Part shown: positions 8,620 through 17,654 of the stretch, in pieces
How the letters are laid out: every line of letters begins with the position of its first letter
Numbering within the stretch: position 1 is the stretch's first letter
From: Aureisphaera sp963669405
Lineage (GTDB): Bacteria; Bacteroidota; Bacteroidia; Flavobacteriales; Flavobacteriaceae
NCBI GenBank assembly: GCA_963669405.2
Contig: CAXXHF010000003.1
Location: forward strand, 248,001 to 312,000
Length of the DNA: 64,000 nucleotides
Reading direction: 5' to 3'
Program-made: the position numbers and the translations under genes
Notes under the pieces: model-generated
The model's database searches: none
What the model saw: the letters and a program-made list of their open reading frames with translations, nothing else
Told to the model about the DNA's origin: nothing

Positions 8620-8792
8620 ACTTTTTTTCTTCTTAAAACACGAACTGTCTACGATTTGTCTATGGATTTTGTTGGGAAATTATAAATGTACACGTTTCGT
8701 ATACGCCTATTTTCTTTTTACAGCTCCATAGTACTATAACTTTACTACTGAATTAATGGGATATCCATCCTTTTTGTTTTTTAAGAAAAGAT

Positions 8793-9371
8793 ATGATCGA
8801 AAAAGCACTACAGTTTACACAATCCACCCTTAATCAGTATATTGTGAATAAGCTTGGTTTGGATGATACTAAAGTGGTGATCAATTCTTTAGTAGATTCA
8901 AATGGAATAGTTCCTACCAAGAATGAAAATAAAGTAGTCTTATCTTTAATTAATGTGGAGCGCGAAACTGCGAAACCTTTTTATATACGTCATAAGAAGC
9001 AAACAGATGGAAATTATTCACATTTTCAGACAGTAGAACGGTATAATCTCTACCTATTATGCACTTCCAATTTTGATGACTATCGTGAAACCCTTAAGTT
9101 TTTGGATGAATTAATTCTGTTCTTCCAAGTACATGCTAGTATAGATTCCAGTTCCTTTTCAAACATTCCTTCGGGTTTGGATAAATTGGAATTTGAAATT
9201 GAAAAAATAAATTACCTCCAAATCCACAGTTTGTGGAACGCACTTGGAGCCAAATACCAGCCTTCAGTGATCTATAAGATGAGGCTTGTTACCATGAATC
9301 CACATGAAATAGATGGATTTGAAGAACCCGTTTTATCCACCTCAGAAAATATAACTCCCAATGCAAAGTAG
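8793..9371 (+). CDS. eCIS terminal cap protein, DUF4255 / Pvc16-like
   Basis: A 192-residue protein of the DUF4255 family. It matches the N-terminal domain of Pvc16/Afp16, which caps the tube and sheath distal end and sets particle length. Visible are the helical start (IEKALQFTQSTLNQYIVNKL), the strand KVVLSLINVERET and the typical YNLYLLCTSNF-DDYRETLKFLDELILFFQ block. It opens the injection-system gene block, and its last 11 bases overlap the next gene. Bacteroidota eCIS usually begin with such a gene. A tail-terminator role is known for the family; this copy is intact. Confidence 0.88.
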   Translation: MIEKALQFTQSTLNQYIVNKLGLDDTKVVINSLVDSNGIVPTKNENKVVLSLINVERETAKPFYIRHKKQTDGNYSHFQTVERYNLYLLCTSNFDDYRETLKFLDELILFFQVHASIDSSSFSNIPSGLDKLEFEIEKINYLQIHSLWNALGAKYQPSVIYKMRLVTMNPHEIDGFEEPVLSTSENITPNAK

Positions 9372-10203
9372 CTATCAACTTTTTTTCAGTGTAACCGTAT
9401 CGCACTCCTATTTTGAAAATAACCTATGCAAGGGGATTCAGTTCGTGCCTACTTCAGAAACGAAAGGATTAATGCAGCGTTACCAGTTATTGATGTCTAC
9501 TTTGGAAGGAAAATTTGAATTGTATGGAAATACAACACAATCTGTTGTTGATTACCTCAATTATATCTCAGATGTGAGCGATGTAGATGCTTTAGAATTC
9601 GAAATACAAACCATAGACCCTAATTTCTATGCATTTACGGATTTTCCGATGGATTGGATAGGAAAATTACTCTTTTCCAGTGATGCTCTGATATCAACCG
9701 AAGATACCGAAGGAAACGATTTCTATATGGAACCCAGTTTTTCCAGTTCAGAAAATGTTGCCTCCCGAATTGTGGTGACCATTCGTTTTGAAGACTTAAT
9801 AAAGGCGGTTCAGGATGTTATTGCTGTTTCTTATGAGATAACATTCAAAGCCAGACAAACACAGTGGCAATATTACATCATTAACAATGGAGCAAAGCGA
9901 TTCAATGAACTTAGCATTGCGACTATGTCCGATATAAAATTTAATGGTCCGGTCCAAGTAACATTGCCCAACAATCAAGAGGCACAATTATTTACTTCAG
10001 ACCGCATCTTGTCTTTACAGGAAATTCCAGAATACAAATTCAAATTGGTAGATAAAGCAGAAAATACATCAACCAATAACCCCAATCCTGTACAGGGAAA
10101 AGTGATCTTTAATGGGCTTCCAAACCCAAATCCCAGTCAAATGGGGGTTATTGAAATAGATGGAAAAAAACAGATAACATCACCCATGTATATATATGTA
10201 TAA
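9361..10203 (+). CDS. Unknown eCIS component, probably cap-associated
   Basis: A 280-residue soluble protein with no signal peptide. It is predicted to be beta-rich with alternating strands throughout (YQLFFSVTVSHSYFENNLCKG, SRIVVTIRFEDLIKAVQDV). The tail NNPNPVQGKVIFNGLPNPNP resembles a carboxypeptidase-like or Ig-like beta segment. It overlaps the DUF4255 cap gene by 11 bases and precedes the sheath gene by 29, so it is translated with them. Its position between cap and sheath suggests a second cap or cap-adaptor subunit of the kind seen in Bacteroidota particles. I do not recognise a named domain, so the role is inferred from context. Confidence 0.6.
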   Translation: MQSSYQLFFSVTVSHSYFENNLCKGIQFVPTSETKGLMQRYQLLMSTLEGKFELYGNTTQSVVDYLNYISDVSDVDALEFEIQTIDPNFYAFTDFPMDWIGKLLFSSDALISTEDTEGNDFYMEPSFSSSENVASRIVVTIRFEDLIKAVQDVIAVSYEITFKARQTQWQYYIINNGAKRFNELSIATMSDIKFNGPVQVTLPNNQEAQLFTSDRILSLQEIPEYKFKLVDKAENTSTNNPNPVQGKVIFNGLPNPNPSQMGVIEIDGKKQITSPMYIYV

Positions 10204-10232
10204 ATTATTAACTAAATAAATTTTAGAAATCC

Positions 10233-11810
10233 ATGAATGAATTAACAATTAAATCTCCAGGTGTTTACATTAATGAAGTAAATGCTTTCGGAAATTCAGT
10301 GGTTCCAGTAGCCACAGCAGTTCCAGCATTTATTGGGTATACACCGCAGGCTTCATACGAAGGGAAATCGTATACGAACGTGCCTTTTAAAATTACGTCG
10401 TTAGCAGACTTTCAGGCCATTTATTGTTATCCAGACCCAGCACCACCTGCGAGTCCGGCTAAGCAATATAATCCAGAGTATTACCTCGTAGCCCAAAAAA
10501 CTGAACCAGAAAAAGGGGACTATATGCAAATAGACGGGACGTATTATTCTATAGTACCAGATCCCAATACAATCTATTACCTCTATAATAGCATTCGGTT
10601 ATTTTACGAAAACGGTGGGGGCGATGCTTACATTGTTTCTGTGGGAACCTATGGGCCACCATCTGGCACGCCGATTACTCCAGGGGATCAGATTGTAAAT
10701 CCCAACGTACAATTAAACGATCTTATGAGTGGTTTGGCACTTCTTAAAAATGAAGAAGAACCTACCATGTATATCTGCCCAGAAGCTACGTTATTATCAT
10801 TGGCAGATAACGGGACATTGATGCAGGAAATGTTACTTCAGAATACCGAAATGCAAACTGCAGTAAGTATTTTCGATATTATTGGAGGAAGGGACCCCGA
10901 TCCTATTTTGTATACCAATGATATCCTAAACTTCAGAAACAATACCGGAGCAAACGGACTTAATTATGGAACATCCTATTACCCTTTTATTGGGACCACC
11001 ATTATGCAGTCTGGGGATATTGATTATACCAATCTATTTGGGGGGGATACCAAGCAATTGGAACCACTTATAAATCCAGCAGATAATCCCAATCAGAATG
11101 TTTCTACTATTTTGAGTAAAATTGATGACCCTTCTTCGGGCCTAACGGTATCTCAAAATAACAATGCATTAATTGCGGCTAGTAGTACCTATGGTCTCAT
11201 CGTAAAACATGTTTTAAGTGATGCCAATATACTTCCACCCAGTGGAGCTATGGCAGGAGTTATTACAACTACTGACAATCAGGTAGGGCCATGGCAAGCA
11301 CCAGCAAACACTTCAATTGTTGGGGCTTCTTCATTACCCATCAATCTATCCGAAAGCCAACAAGGTGATCTTAATATGGATGCCGTTACGGGTAAATCCA
11401 TCAATGCCATTCGGTTTTTTAATGGATTAGGAATCCTTATTTGGGGCGCAAGAACTTTAGATGGAAATAGTCTAGACTGGAAATACCTTCCAGTACGAAG
11501 AACCATGATTTTTCTGGAACAATCCTGCAAATTGGCAGCACATGCTTATGTGTTTGAACCCAATGTAAAGAATACTTGGGAAGGGGTAAAAGCCATGATT
11601 GGTAGTTTCCTGACCACAGTTTGGAAATCAGGAGGGCTTCAAGGAGCAACTGCCGCAGATGCCTTTTCGGTAGAGTGTGGCTTAGGTAGTACCATGACTT
11701 CCGAGGATATTTTGAACGGATTTATGAATGTTACCGTAAAAGTAGCTGTAGTACATCCTGCTGAATTCATTGTCATCACTTTTGAACAGGAAATGGCAAC
11801 CTCAAGTTAA
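10233..11810 (+). CDS. eCIS contractile sheath protein (Pvc2-4/gp18-like)
   Basis: A 525-residue tail sheath subunit that forms the contractile outer cylinder. The N-terminus SPGVYINEVNAFGNSVVPVATAVPAFIGYTP, reading PGVY-ei plus TAVPAFIGYT, is the hallmark of phage and eCIS sheaths. The C-terminal half contains ARTLDGNSLDWKYLPVRRTM and FLEQSCKLAAHAYVFEPN, the conserved sheath core with the handshake region. The tail ends in VKVAVVHPAEFIVITFEQEM. Only one sheath gene is present, unlike the three in PVC and Afp and like AlgoCIS-type systems. It is followed by two tube genes. Full length and apparently functional. Confidence 0.95.
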   Translation: MNELTIKSPGVYINEVNAFGNSVVPVATAVPAFIGYTPQASYEGKSYTNVPFKITSLADFQAIYCYPDPAPPASPAKQYNPEYYLVAQKTEPEKGDYMQIDGTYYSIVPDPNTIYYLYNSIRLFYENGGGDAYIVSVGTYGPPSGTPITPGDQIVNPNVQLNDLMSGLALLKNEEEPTMYICPEATLLSLADNGTLMQEMLLQNTEMQTAVSIFDIIGGRDPDPILYTNDILNFRNNTGANGLNYGTSYYPFIGTTIMQSGDIDYTNLFGGDTKQLEPLINPADNPNQNVSTILSKIDDPSSGLTVSQNNNALIAASSTYGLIVKHVLSDANILPPSGAMAGVITTTDNQVGPWQAPANTSIVGASSLPINLSESQQGDLNMDAVTGKSINAIRFFNGLGILIWGARTLDGNSLDWKYLPVRRTMIFLEQSCKLAAHAYVFEPNVKNTWEGVKAMIGSFLTTVWKSGGLQGATAADAFSVECGLGSTMTSEDILNGFMNVTVKVAVVHPAEFIVITFEQEMATSS

Positions 11811-11844
11811 ATTATAAAAGTATAAACATTAAAAACATATTATT

Positions 11845-12321
11845 ATGGCAACAGATGACGGAAGTGTAGAAGGCGCAACCTGGCCAATGCCTAAGTTTCG
11901 CTTCGAAGTGGACTTAGGAACCGAATTAAAAGGGGTCGCATTTCAAGAAGTATCCGGAATGGATGTTGAAAATCAGATCATTGAATATCGTAAAAGCAAT
12001 AGCACCCTTTTTTCAACAGAAAAAATGCCTGGTATTGTAAAATATGGCAACGTGACCTTAAAACGTGGAGTATTTGTAAATGACAATACTTTTTGGGATT
12101 GGCATGCACAAATAACCATGAATACAATCACAAGGCGTACTGTACTTATCAAGCTTTTGGACGAAAATGGAGATGTTACCATGCAATGGCAATTAAACAA
12201 TGCATGGCCCACTAAAATTACCAGTACCGATCTAAAATCTGACGGAAATGAAGTGGCAGTAGATACGCTGGAGATTGCTCATGAACAACTTATTATAACG
12301 AATGGCAAATCCTCAGGCTAA
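11845..12321 (+). CDS. eCIS inner tube protein 1 (gp19/Hcp-like, Pvc1 type)
   Basis: A 158-residue protein of the phage tail tube (T4 gp19-like) family. Its hexameric rings stack inside the sheath and carry cargo. Diagnostic are FRFEVDLGTELKGVAFQEVSGMD, KYGNVTLKRGVFVNDNTFWDW and the closing AWPTKITSTDLKSDGNEVAVDTLEIAHE. Given the stoichiometry in related particles, this first copy directly behind the sheath is likely the major tube subunit. Its last 20 bases overlap the second tube gene. Confidence 0.93.
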   Translation: MATDDGSVEGATWPMPKFRFEVDLGTELKGVAFQEVSGMDVENQIIEYRKSNSTLFSTEKMPGIVKYGNVTLKRGVFVNDNTFWDWHAQITMNTITRRTVLIKLLDENGDVTMQWQLNNAWPTKITSTDLKSDGNEVAVDTLEIAHEQLIITNGKSSG

Positions 12322-12781
12322 TTATCCAGTTGGGTTTTATTTCGAATTGTCCTTTAAAGGGGAAGACGCTGCTTTTCAGGAAGTTTCAGGACTTTCTAAA
12401 GAGTTTCAAACCGAGGAGGTTTGGGGAGGAGGTGAAAACAGGTTTAAGTACCGTCTTCCTACCGTTACTACATCCCAAAACTTAGTATTAAAAAGGGCAA
12501 TAATTTCCAGTGGATCCAAATTGATGAATTGGTGTGCTAATACGTTAGATCAAGGATTTGCAGCTAACATTCAGCCTAATAATGTGACATTGAATTTGTT
12601 GAATTTGAAGGATGATAAAAAAAACGTCCTTATGAAATGGACTTTTCATAATGCATATCCAATTAAGTATAACATTTCTGAATTCAAGTCAACTGGAAAT
12701 GATGTGGTGGTCGAATCGATAGAATTGGCATACACCTATTTTCAAATTTCTACGGACACTTCATTTTCAGGATTATTTTAA
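12302..12781 (+). CDS. eCIS inner tube protein 2 (Pvc5-like, baseplate-proximal)
   Basis: A second 159-residue tail tube paralogue. It shares the same architecture as the first (FYFELSFKGEDAAFQEVSGLSKE, LVLKRAIISSGSKLMNWC, NAYPIKYNISEFKSTGNDVVVESIELAY) but diverges clearly in sequence. In PVC/Afp a second tube protein forms the ring joining tube to baseplate, so this copy is assigned as the tube initiator. It overlaps the first tube gene by 20 bases and is followed by the DUF5908 micro-gene. The order tube1-tube2-DUF5908-LysM-VgrG is the standard eCIS order. Confidence 0.88.
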   Translation: MANPQANYPVGFYFELSFKGEDAAFQEVSGLSKEFQTEEVWGGGENRFKYRLPTVTTSQNLVLKRAIISSGSKLMNWCANTLDQGFAANIQPNNVTLNLLNLKDDKKNVLMKWTFHNAYPIKYNISEFKSTGNDVVVESIELAYTYFQISTDTSFSGLF

Positions 12782-12786
12782 GCAGC

Positions 12787-12957
12787 ATGCCTATTGAGAT
12801 ACGGGAAATAGTGATAAAGACTGAAATACGGACTTCCCAGTCCAAAGAACGTCATGAAAGGCCTTTTGAGACAAAAGAGCGAATTCGAAAATTAATCATT
12901 GAAGAATGCAAGAGAATCCTTTTTCAGCACAAAAAGAGAAGTATACATAGAAGATAA
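12787..12957 (+). CDS. DUF5908-family small eCIS protein (Pvc6 position)
   Basis: A 56-residue basic peptide read directly from the sequence between the second tube gene and the LysM gene. It starts MPIEIREIVIKTEIR, the recognisable opening of DUF5908 proteins, and ends in a helical, strongly basic tail (ERIRKLIIEECKRI, then KKRSIHRR). It begins six bases after the upstream stop and ends nine bases before the next start, so it is part of the operon. DUF5908 genes occur at the Pvc6 position in Bacteroidota eCIS; no function is proved. The short length means automatic gene callers often miss it. Confidence 0.8.
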   Translation: MPIEIREIVIKTEIRTSQSKERHERPFETKERIRKLIIEECKRILFQHKKRSIHRR

Positions 12958-12965
12958 ATAGACTA

Positions 12966-13640
12966 ATGAGTTTACAGTTATTGAAAATTACGGGTTATAA
13001 AGATGAGGAGTTTGAGACAAAGGTCTCAGGAGACCCCTATACTGTTATGATCAATCCTGAGAATATAAAATGGGAACGAAAGATTGAGTATAATGAAGTA
13101 CAGGCGCAAGATTCCAGTTCTGCTTCCCAACGCTATAAGAATACCCCAAGCGATATTCTAAATTTCGATATTGTCATTGATTGTACGGGAGTGGTAGATT
13201 CCACTAGGACTGACATGGCTACAGAAATAAATGCTTTAGAGTCTATTATCTTCACGTATAATGGAGAGATTCACAGACCCAATTATGTGAAGATTCAATG
13301 GGGAGAAAATCTCATCTTCAATAGCGTACTGAAATCATTTGATACAACCTATACACTTTTTAGTCCTGATGGAAGCCCACTTAGGGCTAAGGTCTCATTG
13401 AGTTTTGGAGAGTACATATCTGCAAAAGATGTTGAAAAACAAGACCAGAAGGAATCACCAGATGTAAGTCACTTGGTCACTATTACCCAAGGGACGAGCC
13501 TTCCGCAATTGTGCAAAGAAGTATGGAATGATCAATCTTATTACGTACAAGTAGCCAAATATAATGGCTTAAATAAGTTTCGAAACCTTCAAGGGGGAGA
13601 CACCCTTGTTTTTCCACCCATAATTCAACCCACATCATGA
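12966..13640 (+). CDS. eCIS LysM-domain baseplate hub protein (Pvc7/gp53-like)
   Basis: A 224-residue protein. The N-terminal two thirds (about 1-160) are a beta-rich domain shared by Pvc7/Afp7 tube-baseplate adaptors (YTVMINPENIKWERKIEYN, then SPLRAKVSLSFGEYIS). The last 50 residues form a LysM-like module (QLCKEVWNDQSYYVQVAKYN, GDTLVFPP). The family joins the spike hub to the tube in the baseplate. The stop overlaps the VgrG-like start by four bases (ATGA), so translation is coupled. Confidence 0.9.
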   Translation: MSLQLLKITGYKDEEFETKVSGDPYTVMINPENIKWERKIEYNEVQAQDSSSASQRYKNTPSDILNFDIVIDCTGVVDSTRTDMATEINALESIIFTYNGEIHRPNYVKIQWGENLIFNSVLKSFDTTYTLFSPDGSPLRAKVSLSFGEYISAKDVEKQDQKESPDVSHLVTITQGTSLPQLCKEVWNDQSYYVQVAKYNGLNKFRNLQGGDTLVFPPIIQPTS

Positions 13641-15436
13641 GTGCAAGCACAAACATAACAACCGGAGGAGTCTGTACTTTTACTGTAAAAGTGGGAGGAA
13701 GTGATATTCCCGATGAATTGCTTGTAGTTTCTATCGAGGTAGAAAAAGCAGTGAATAGAATATCAGCTGCCCAAATTACATTATTGGATGGTGATGCAAG
13801 TACAGGCGATTTTGCTTCTAGTTCCTCAAGCACATTTGTTCCTGGTGGAGAAATAACCATAGAAGCAGGTTACGATGCCACCAATCAACTTATTTTTAAA
13901 GGAATCATTACTGGGCAAACCATCCGCATTGATGAACATGTAGGTTCTTCTTTGATTGTAGAATGTCGTGATGAAGCAGTAAAAATGATTGTAGGCAGAA
14001 AGAGCCTCACTTTTTCCGAACAGACAGACAGTGACATCATTTCGTCCATTATTGGTAATTACTCGGGCCTATCAGCATCGGTAACAACTACCGAAAAAGA
14101 ATGGCCAGAGCAAGTACAGTATTATACGACAGATTGGGATTTTGTTTTAGCTAGAGCAGAAACCAATGGAATGATAGTTACTACACTGAACAATACAGTA
14201 TCAGTTCAAAAGCCAGATAGTGATACCTCTTCGGTACTCGATATTACTTTTGGAGATAACCTTTTAGAATTTAATGCAGATCTCAATGCCATTAACCAAT
14301 TGGGTTCTGCACAAGCAAATACATGGGATTATACCACTCAAGAAGTTATTAATGGAGAGGCTTCAAGTGATTATGCAGGGGCTGGAAATCTATCTACCAA
14401 GACACTTTCAGAAGTAATTGGGGTTTCATCTTATAATTTACAGACCGCTGGTCCCCTGGAGCAAACAGATCTTACCAATTGGTCCAAGGCCGCCTTAGTA
14501 AAAAGTGAGTATTCAAAAATCCAAGGAACTGCAAAGTTTCAAGGAACATCTTTGGTAGATCCTGGGAAGTATATTACTCTAGCTGGGATTGGAGACCGGT
14601 TTAACGGTGATCATTTCATTTCTGGCGTTACCCATATTATTTCTGATGGAAATTGGACCACGGAGGCTCATTTGGGACTATCTCCCATTTGGTTTACAGA
14701 AGAACCAGACGTCGTAGCTCCTCCAGCTGCCGGGTTGTTGCCTGGTATCCGGGGATTGCTTCAAGGTACTGTAAAGCAGATGTACGAAGATCCAGATAAC
14801 CAATATCGTGTTTTGGTAAATGTTCCTTTATTCGACCCCAATGGGGAAGGACTTTGGGCAAGGCTTGCCAATTTTTATTCTACCAGTGGAGCAGGGGTTT
14901 TCTTCCTACCAGAAGTAGGAGATGAAGTAATTCTTGGGTTTTTAAATGAAGACCCTCGATATCCCATTATTCTGGGTAGTCTTTACAGTAGCGAAAAAAA
15001 TCAACCTTTCGAAGGTTTGGAACCCAACGAGAACAATACTACCAAAGCCATTGTTTCCAAATCGGGTATTTATGTGCAGTTTGACGATGAGAACAAAGTA
15101 CTCACACTTACCACACCCGCAAATAACAAAATTGTATTTAGCGATGAAGACAAGCAAATCGCAATTACGGATGAAAACAATAATAGCATTACCATGTCCG
15201 ATAGTGGAATTACGGTTAATAGCGACAATAATATTACTGTGCAAGCAGCTCAGTCACTCACTCTTCAGGGAGACACTGGGGTGACTATTGAGTCTTCTGG
15301 AGGAGCGGTATCTATAAGCGGAATGACTATCTCCGTGAGTGCAGATACCGAATATTCACTCAATGGAGGAGCAACAGCGAGCATTAGTAGTGATGCAGAA
15401 TTATCCATATCCAGTGGAATGGTCATGATAAATTAA
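13637..15436 (+). CDS. eCIS spike protein (VgrG/Pvc8-like)
   Basis: A 599-residue VgrG-family spike that trimerises beneath the tube and carries the PAAR tip. The N-terminal gp27-like half (about 1-360) contains the phage late-control D fold. The gp5-like OB domain (about 370-450) shows VNVPLFDPNGEGLWARLANF, FFLPEVGDEVILGFLNEDPR and PIILGSLYS. The C-terminal 140 residues are a beta-helix of short repeats rich in T, S and I (KIVFSDEDKQIAITDENNNS). No extra effector domain is fused. It is coupled to the LysM gene by ATGA and precedes PAAR by six bases. Confidence 0.95.
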   Translation: MSASTNITTGGVCTFTVKVGGSDIPDELLVVSIEVEKAVNRISAAQITLLDGDASTGDFASSSSSTFVPGGEITIEAGYDATNQLIFKGIITGQTIRIDEHVGSSLIVECRDEAVKMIVGRKSLTFSEQTDSDIISSIIGNYSGLSASVTTTEKEWPEQVQYYTTDWDFVLARAETNGMIVTTLNNTVSVQKPDSDTSSVLDITFGDNLLEFNADLNAINQLGSAQANTWDYTTQEVINGEASSDYAGAGNLSTKTLSEVIGVSSYNLQTAGPLEQTDLTNWSKAALVKSEYSKIQGTAKFQGTSLVDPGKYITLAGIGDRFNGDHFISGVTHIISDGNWTTEAHLGLSPIWFTEEPDVVAPPAAGLLPGIRGLLQGTVKQMYEDPDNQYRVLVNVPLFDPNGEGLWARLANFYSTSGAGVFFLPEVGDEVILGFLNEDPRYPIILGSLYSSEKNQPFEGLEPNENNTTKAIVSKSGIYVQFDDENKVLTLTTPANNKIVFSDEDKQIAITDENNNSITMSDSGITVNSDNNITVQAAQSLTLQGDTGVTIESSGGAVSISGMTISVSADTEYSLNGGATASISSDAELSISSGMVMIN

Positions 15437-15442
15437 ATAGAT

Positions 15443-15742
15443 ATGCCACCAGCAGCAAGACTTACTGATTTTCACGAATGCCCCATGGAGACTCCAGCTC
15501 CAGTGCCTATTCCTCATGTTGGAGGGCCCATTTTAGGTCCTGGGGAACCTACAGTATTGATTGGCGGATTACCTGCCGCTCGAGTAGGAGATATGTTGGT
15601 TTGTGTGGGACCTCCTGATAGTATTGTAATGGGATCTGCCACAGTGCTTATTGGTGGAATGCCTGCTGCGCGTATGGGAGATATGACTGCGCATGGTGGT
15701 GAAATAGTCATAGGAATGTTAACAGTAGAAATTGGAGGATAA
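15443..15742 (+). CDS. eCIS PAAR-repeat spike tip (Pvc10-like)
   Basis: A 99-residue PAAR protein forming the sharp conical tip of the VgrG spike. It starts PPAARLTDFHECPM. It shows two PAAR-like repeats (VLIGGLPAARVGDMLVC and VLIGGMPAARMGDMTAHGG), with His and Cys residues placed to bind the central zinc or iron ion. No C-terminal toxin extension. The order PAAR before gp25 is inverted relative to pvc9-pvc10 in Photorhabdus. The last 11 bases overlap the gp25 gene. Confidence 0.94.
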   Translation: MPPAARLTDFHECPMETPAPVPIPHVGGPILGPGEPTVLIGGLPAARVGDMLVCVGPPDSIVMGSATVLIGGMPAARMGDMTAHGGEIVIGMLTVEIGG

Positions 15743-16160
15743 ACAATTAAATAAACAAGAGATCCATTTTTTGGGATCGGGATGGGCATTTCCAGTCAGT
15801 TTTTCGTCAGGAAATGGATTCCTGATTACGAGTCAATATGAGGATAATATCAATAGCAATATAGACATCATATTACAGACCAGTAAAGGAGAACGAATCA
15901 TGGAGCCCAAGTTTGGATCTGGTTTACAGGAGTTTTTCTTCAGACCCATGGATGAGACCCTGAAAGGCGAGATAAAGGAGGCCGTAAAGACCTCACTTCT
16001 CAATTACGAGCCTAGGATTACGGTTCAAAATGTGAGTGTGGAGTATACTGACCTTCTCAATGGCTTGGTAGAGATCACAATCACTTATACCTATAACCAA
16101 ACGAACACAAGACATAATTATGTGTTTCCATTTCATTTAAAAGAAGGAACCAATCTATAG
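15732..16160 (+). CDS. eCIS baseplate wedge protein gp25-like (Pvc9)
   Basis: A 142-residue protein of the T4 gp25/TssE-like family that nucleates sheath assembly on the baseplate. Visible features are FLGSGWAFPVSFSSGNGFLI, the conserved GERIMEPKFGSGLQEFFFRPMD and the basic loop NYEPRI. The start is the TTG at 15732, overlapping the PAAR stop, because no ATG or GTG occurs before the conserved FLGSGW. Translation by coupling is therefore likely. It is followed after three bases by the Pvc11-like gene. Confidence 0.92.
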   Translation: MEDKQLNKQEIHFLGSGWAFPVSFSSGNGFLITSQYEDNINSNIDIILQTSKGERIMEPKFGSGLQEFFFRPMDETLKGEIKEAVKTSLLNYEPRITVQNVSVEYTDLLNGLVEITITYTYNQTNTRHNYVFPFHLKEGTNL

Positions 16161-16163
16161 CAA

Positions 16164-17654
16164 ATGCAAACAACCGATCAAAATAAAGCGCAGACTTCTC
16201 TAGATACAGATTTGCTACCCGCAATTGATCAAAATAGAGCGCTAACTTCTCTAGATACGGCTTTGTTACCCAAGCATTTTCGGATCGATGAGCGGACAGA
16301 TATAGATTATCTCGATTTTCTAGTGAATTTTGCTTCGGTGATCAATTTCTACGATAACAATAATGTTCGTGATAATGATTGGCAACCTTTCCTTTTAAAA
16401 GATCCGGTTTTTCTTCTTGCAAGTATTTCCAAAATGCGATATCCAGAATTGTATGCTAAATACCAGCATACTTGTCAAAAATTGGATAAACTTTTTCAAA
16501 AGGAAAAAAAAGAAAAGAAAGAGAAGAAGGATACTAAGGACACCGAAAAAGAAATCTGGAATACTATAGGACTGCTTATAGAACAATTCATTTTCATTTT
16601 TAAAGAAGTGGAGCAATGGACTTACTATATGCTGAATACCCCTAGAAAATATGATCTTAAAAAATATGTTCTTCGAGAAATCAAAGACAACTATAGCCCC
16701 TATTTTTGGGCGCTTATAGAGCTAAGACAGCAATTATACACTTCCGGTGATATTCGCCCTACAGCACCTAAAATTTATAATGAATTTGGAGGCTATGATG
16801 AAAAAGTATGGCAACAGGGTAAGAATGTCGGGCCTTATTGGAAGGTACTGGGGCTTGATGAAGATGTAACAGGGGACGAACCCGACAATATTTTTTTAAT
16901 TCTTAAGAAGAATCCCAACGATATTTATTTAGCACTTACGAATGTGGGGGACTTACTTTTCGATTTCCTAAAACAAAGCGTGAATTATGCCAAAGATGAA
17001 TTTCGATCTGAAAGAAAAAAAAGGGGCAATTTTCCAGATACCGTATTACTTCGAAGTTTTACAGAACTACTTGGTATATACCGAAAACAACTCAACGGAC
17101 TGACCAAAAAGCATCTGCATTTTTACTTTAAGGATATATTAAAACAGCGGCCGCTAAAAGCCATACCGGATCAGGCATTTATAAGTACGACATTGGCAAA
17201 GGGAGTAACGGATTATGAAGTGCCTAAGGGAACCCAATTTAACGCTAGAATCGATGCCCAAAAGGATCCTATTATATTCGAATCTTTGGTTGACACGGGT
17301 TTAAATTCGGCAAAGATATCCAATGTATACACCCTTTCTACCTCCCAAGACAAAGATGGCTTTACAGAACTAAGCTTAGTAAATGTTCCAGATACCGGGA
17401 AGATTAAACAGGATGAAGATGGTTTAATCCAATCTTGGGCTACTTTCGGTGGTGGAAATCCTGATGACAAGAATACTAGTTTAATGGGGGTGGCCTTCGC
17501 AAGCCCCATGCTTTATTTATTGGAGGGAAACCGTGAGGTTACACTTACCCTAACTTTTTCCGCCCCGATAGATTTAAAAACATTCGATGGGGCCCAATAT
17601 TTTCTAAGCACAGAAAAGGATTGGTTGGAAATTACAAAAAAGATGATGGACTAG
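16164..17654 (+). CDS. eCIS baseplate protein Pvc11-like, N-terminal part (ends at slippery site)
   Basis: Zero-frame product of 496 residues. It corresponds to the N-terminal third of a large gp6/baseplate-J-type wedge protein that joins the gp25 node. The segment KAIPDQAFISTTLAKGVTDY, then EVPKGTQF, is the usual J-like beta region. A 17-codon tandem duplication lies at residues 5-38 (DQNKAQTSLDTDLLP and DQNRALTSLDTALLP). A lysine/glutamate-rich stretch (about 114-128) is a low-complexity helix. The frame stops at TAG (17652-17654), four codons after A AAA AAG. The next frame continues the same protein without an ATG for some 300 codons, so a -1 frameshift, giving 1302 residues in total, is the best reading. 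Otherwise it is a recent inactivating mutation or a homopolymer error. Confidence 0.85.
   Translation: MQTTDQNKAQTSLDTDLLPAIDQNRALTSLDTALLPKHFRIDERTDIDYLDFLVNFASVINFYDNNNVRDNDWQPFLLKDPVFLLASISKMRYPELYAKYQHTCQKLDKLFQKEKKEKKEKKDTKDTEKEIWNTIGLLIEQFIFIFKEVEQWTYYMLNTPRKYDLKKYVLREIKDNYSPYFWALIELRQQLYTSGDIRPTAPKIYNEFGGYDEKVWQQGKNVGPYWKVLGLDEDVTGDEPDNIFLILKKNPNDIYLALTNVGDLLFDFLKQSVNYAKDEFRSERKKRGNFPDTVLLRSFTELLGIYRKQLNGLTKKHLHFYFKDILKQRPLKAIPDQAFISTTLAKGVTDYEVPKGTQFNARIDAQKDPIIFESLVDTGLNSAKISNVYTLSTSQDKDGFTELSLVNVPDTGKIKQDEDGLIQSWATFGGGNPDDKNTSLMGVAFASPMLYLLEGNREVTLTLTFSAPIDLKTFDGAQYFLSTEKDWLEITKKMMD

Noticed and set aside
8714..8744. Promoter for the eCIS (TTTT, then TAACTTTA)
   Set aside because: Both elements are imperfect and equally good sequences occur by chance in this AT-rich region; not enough to list as a feature.
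15514..15789. 91-residue proline/isoleucine-rich ORF antisense to the PAAR gene
   Set aside because: Its repetitive composition is the mirror of the PAAR glycine repeats, so it is a reading-frame shadow.
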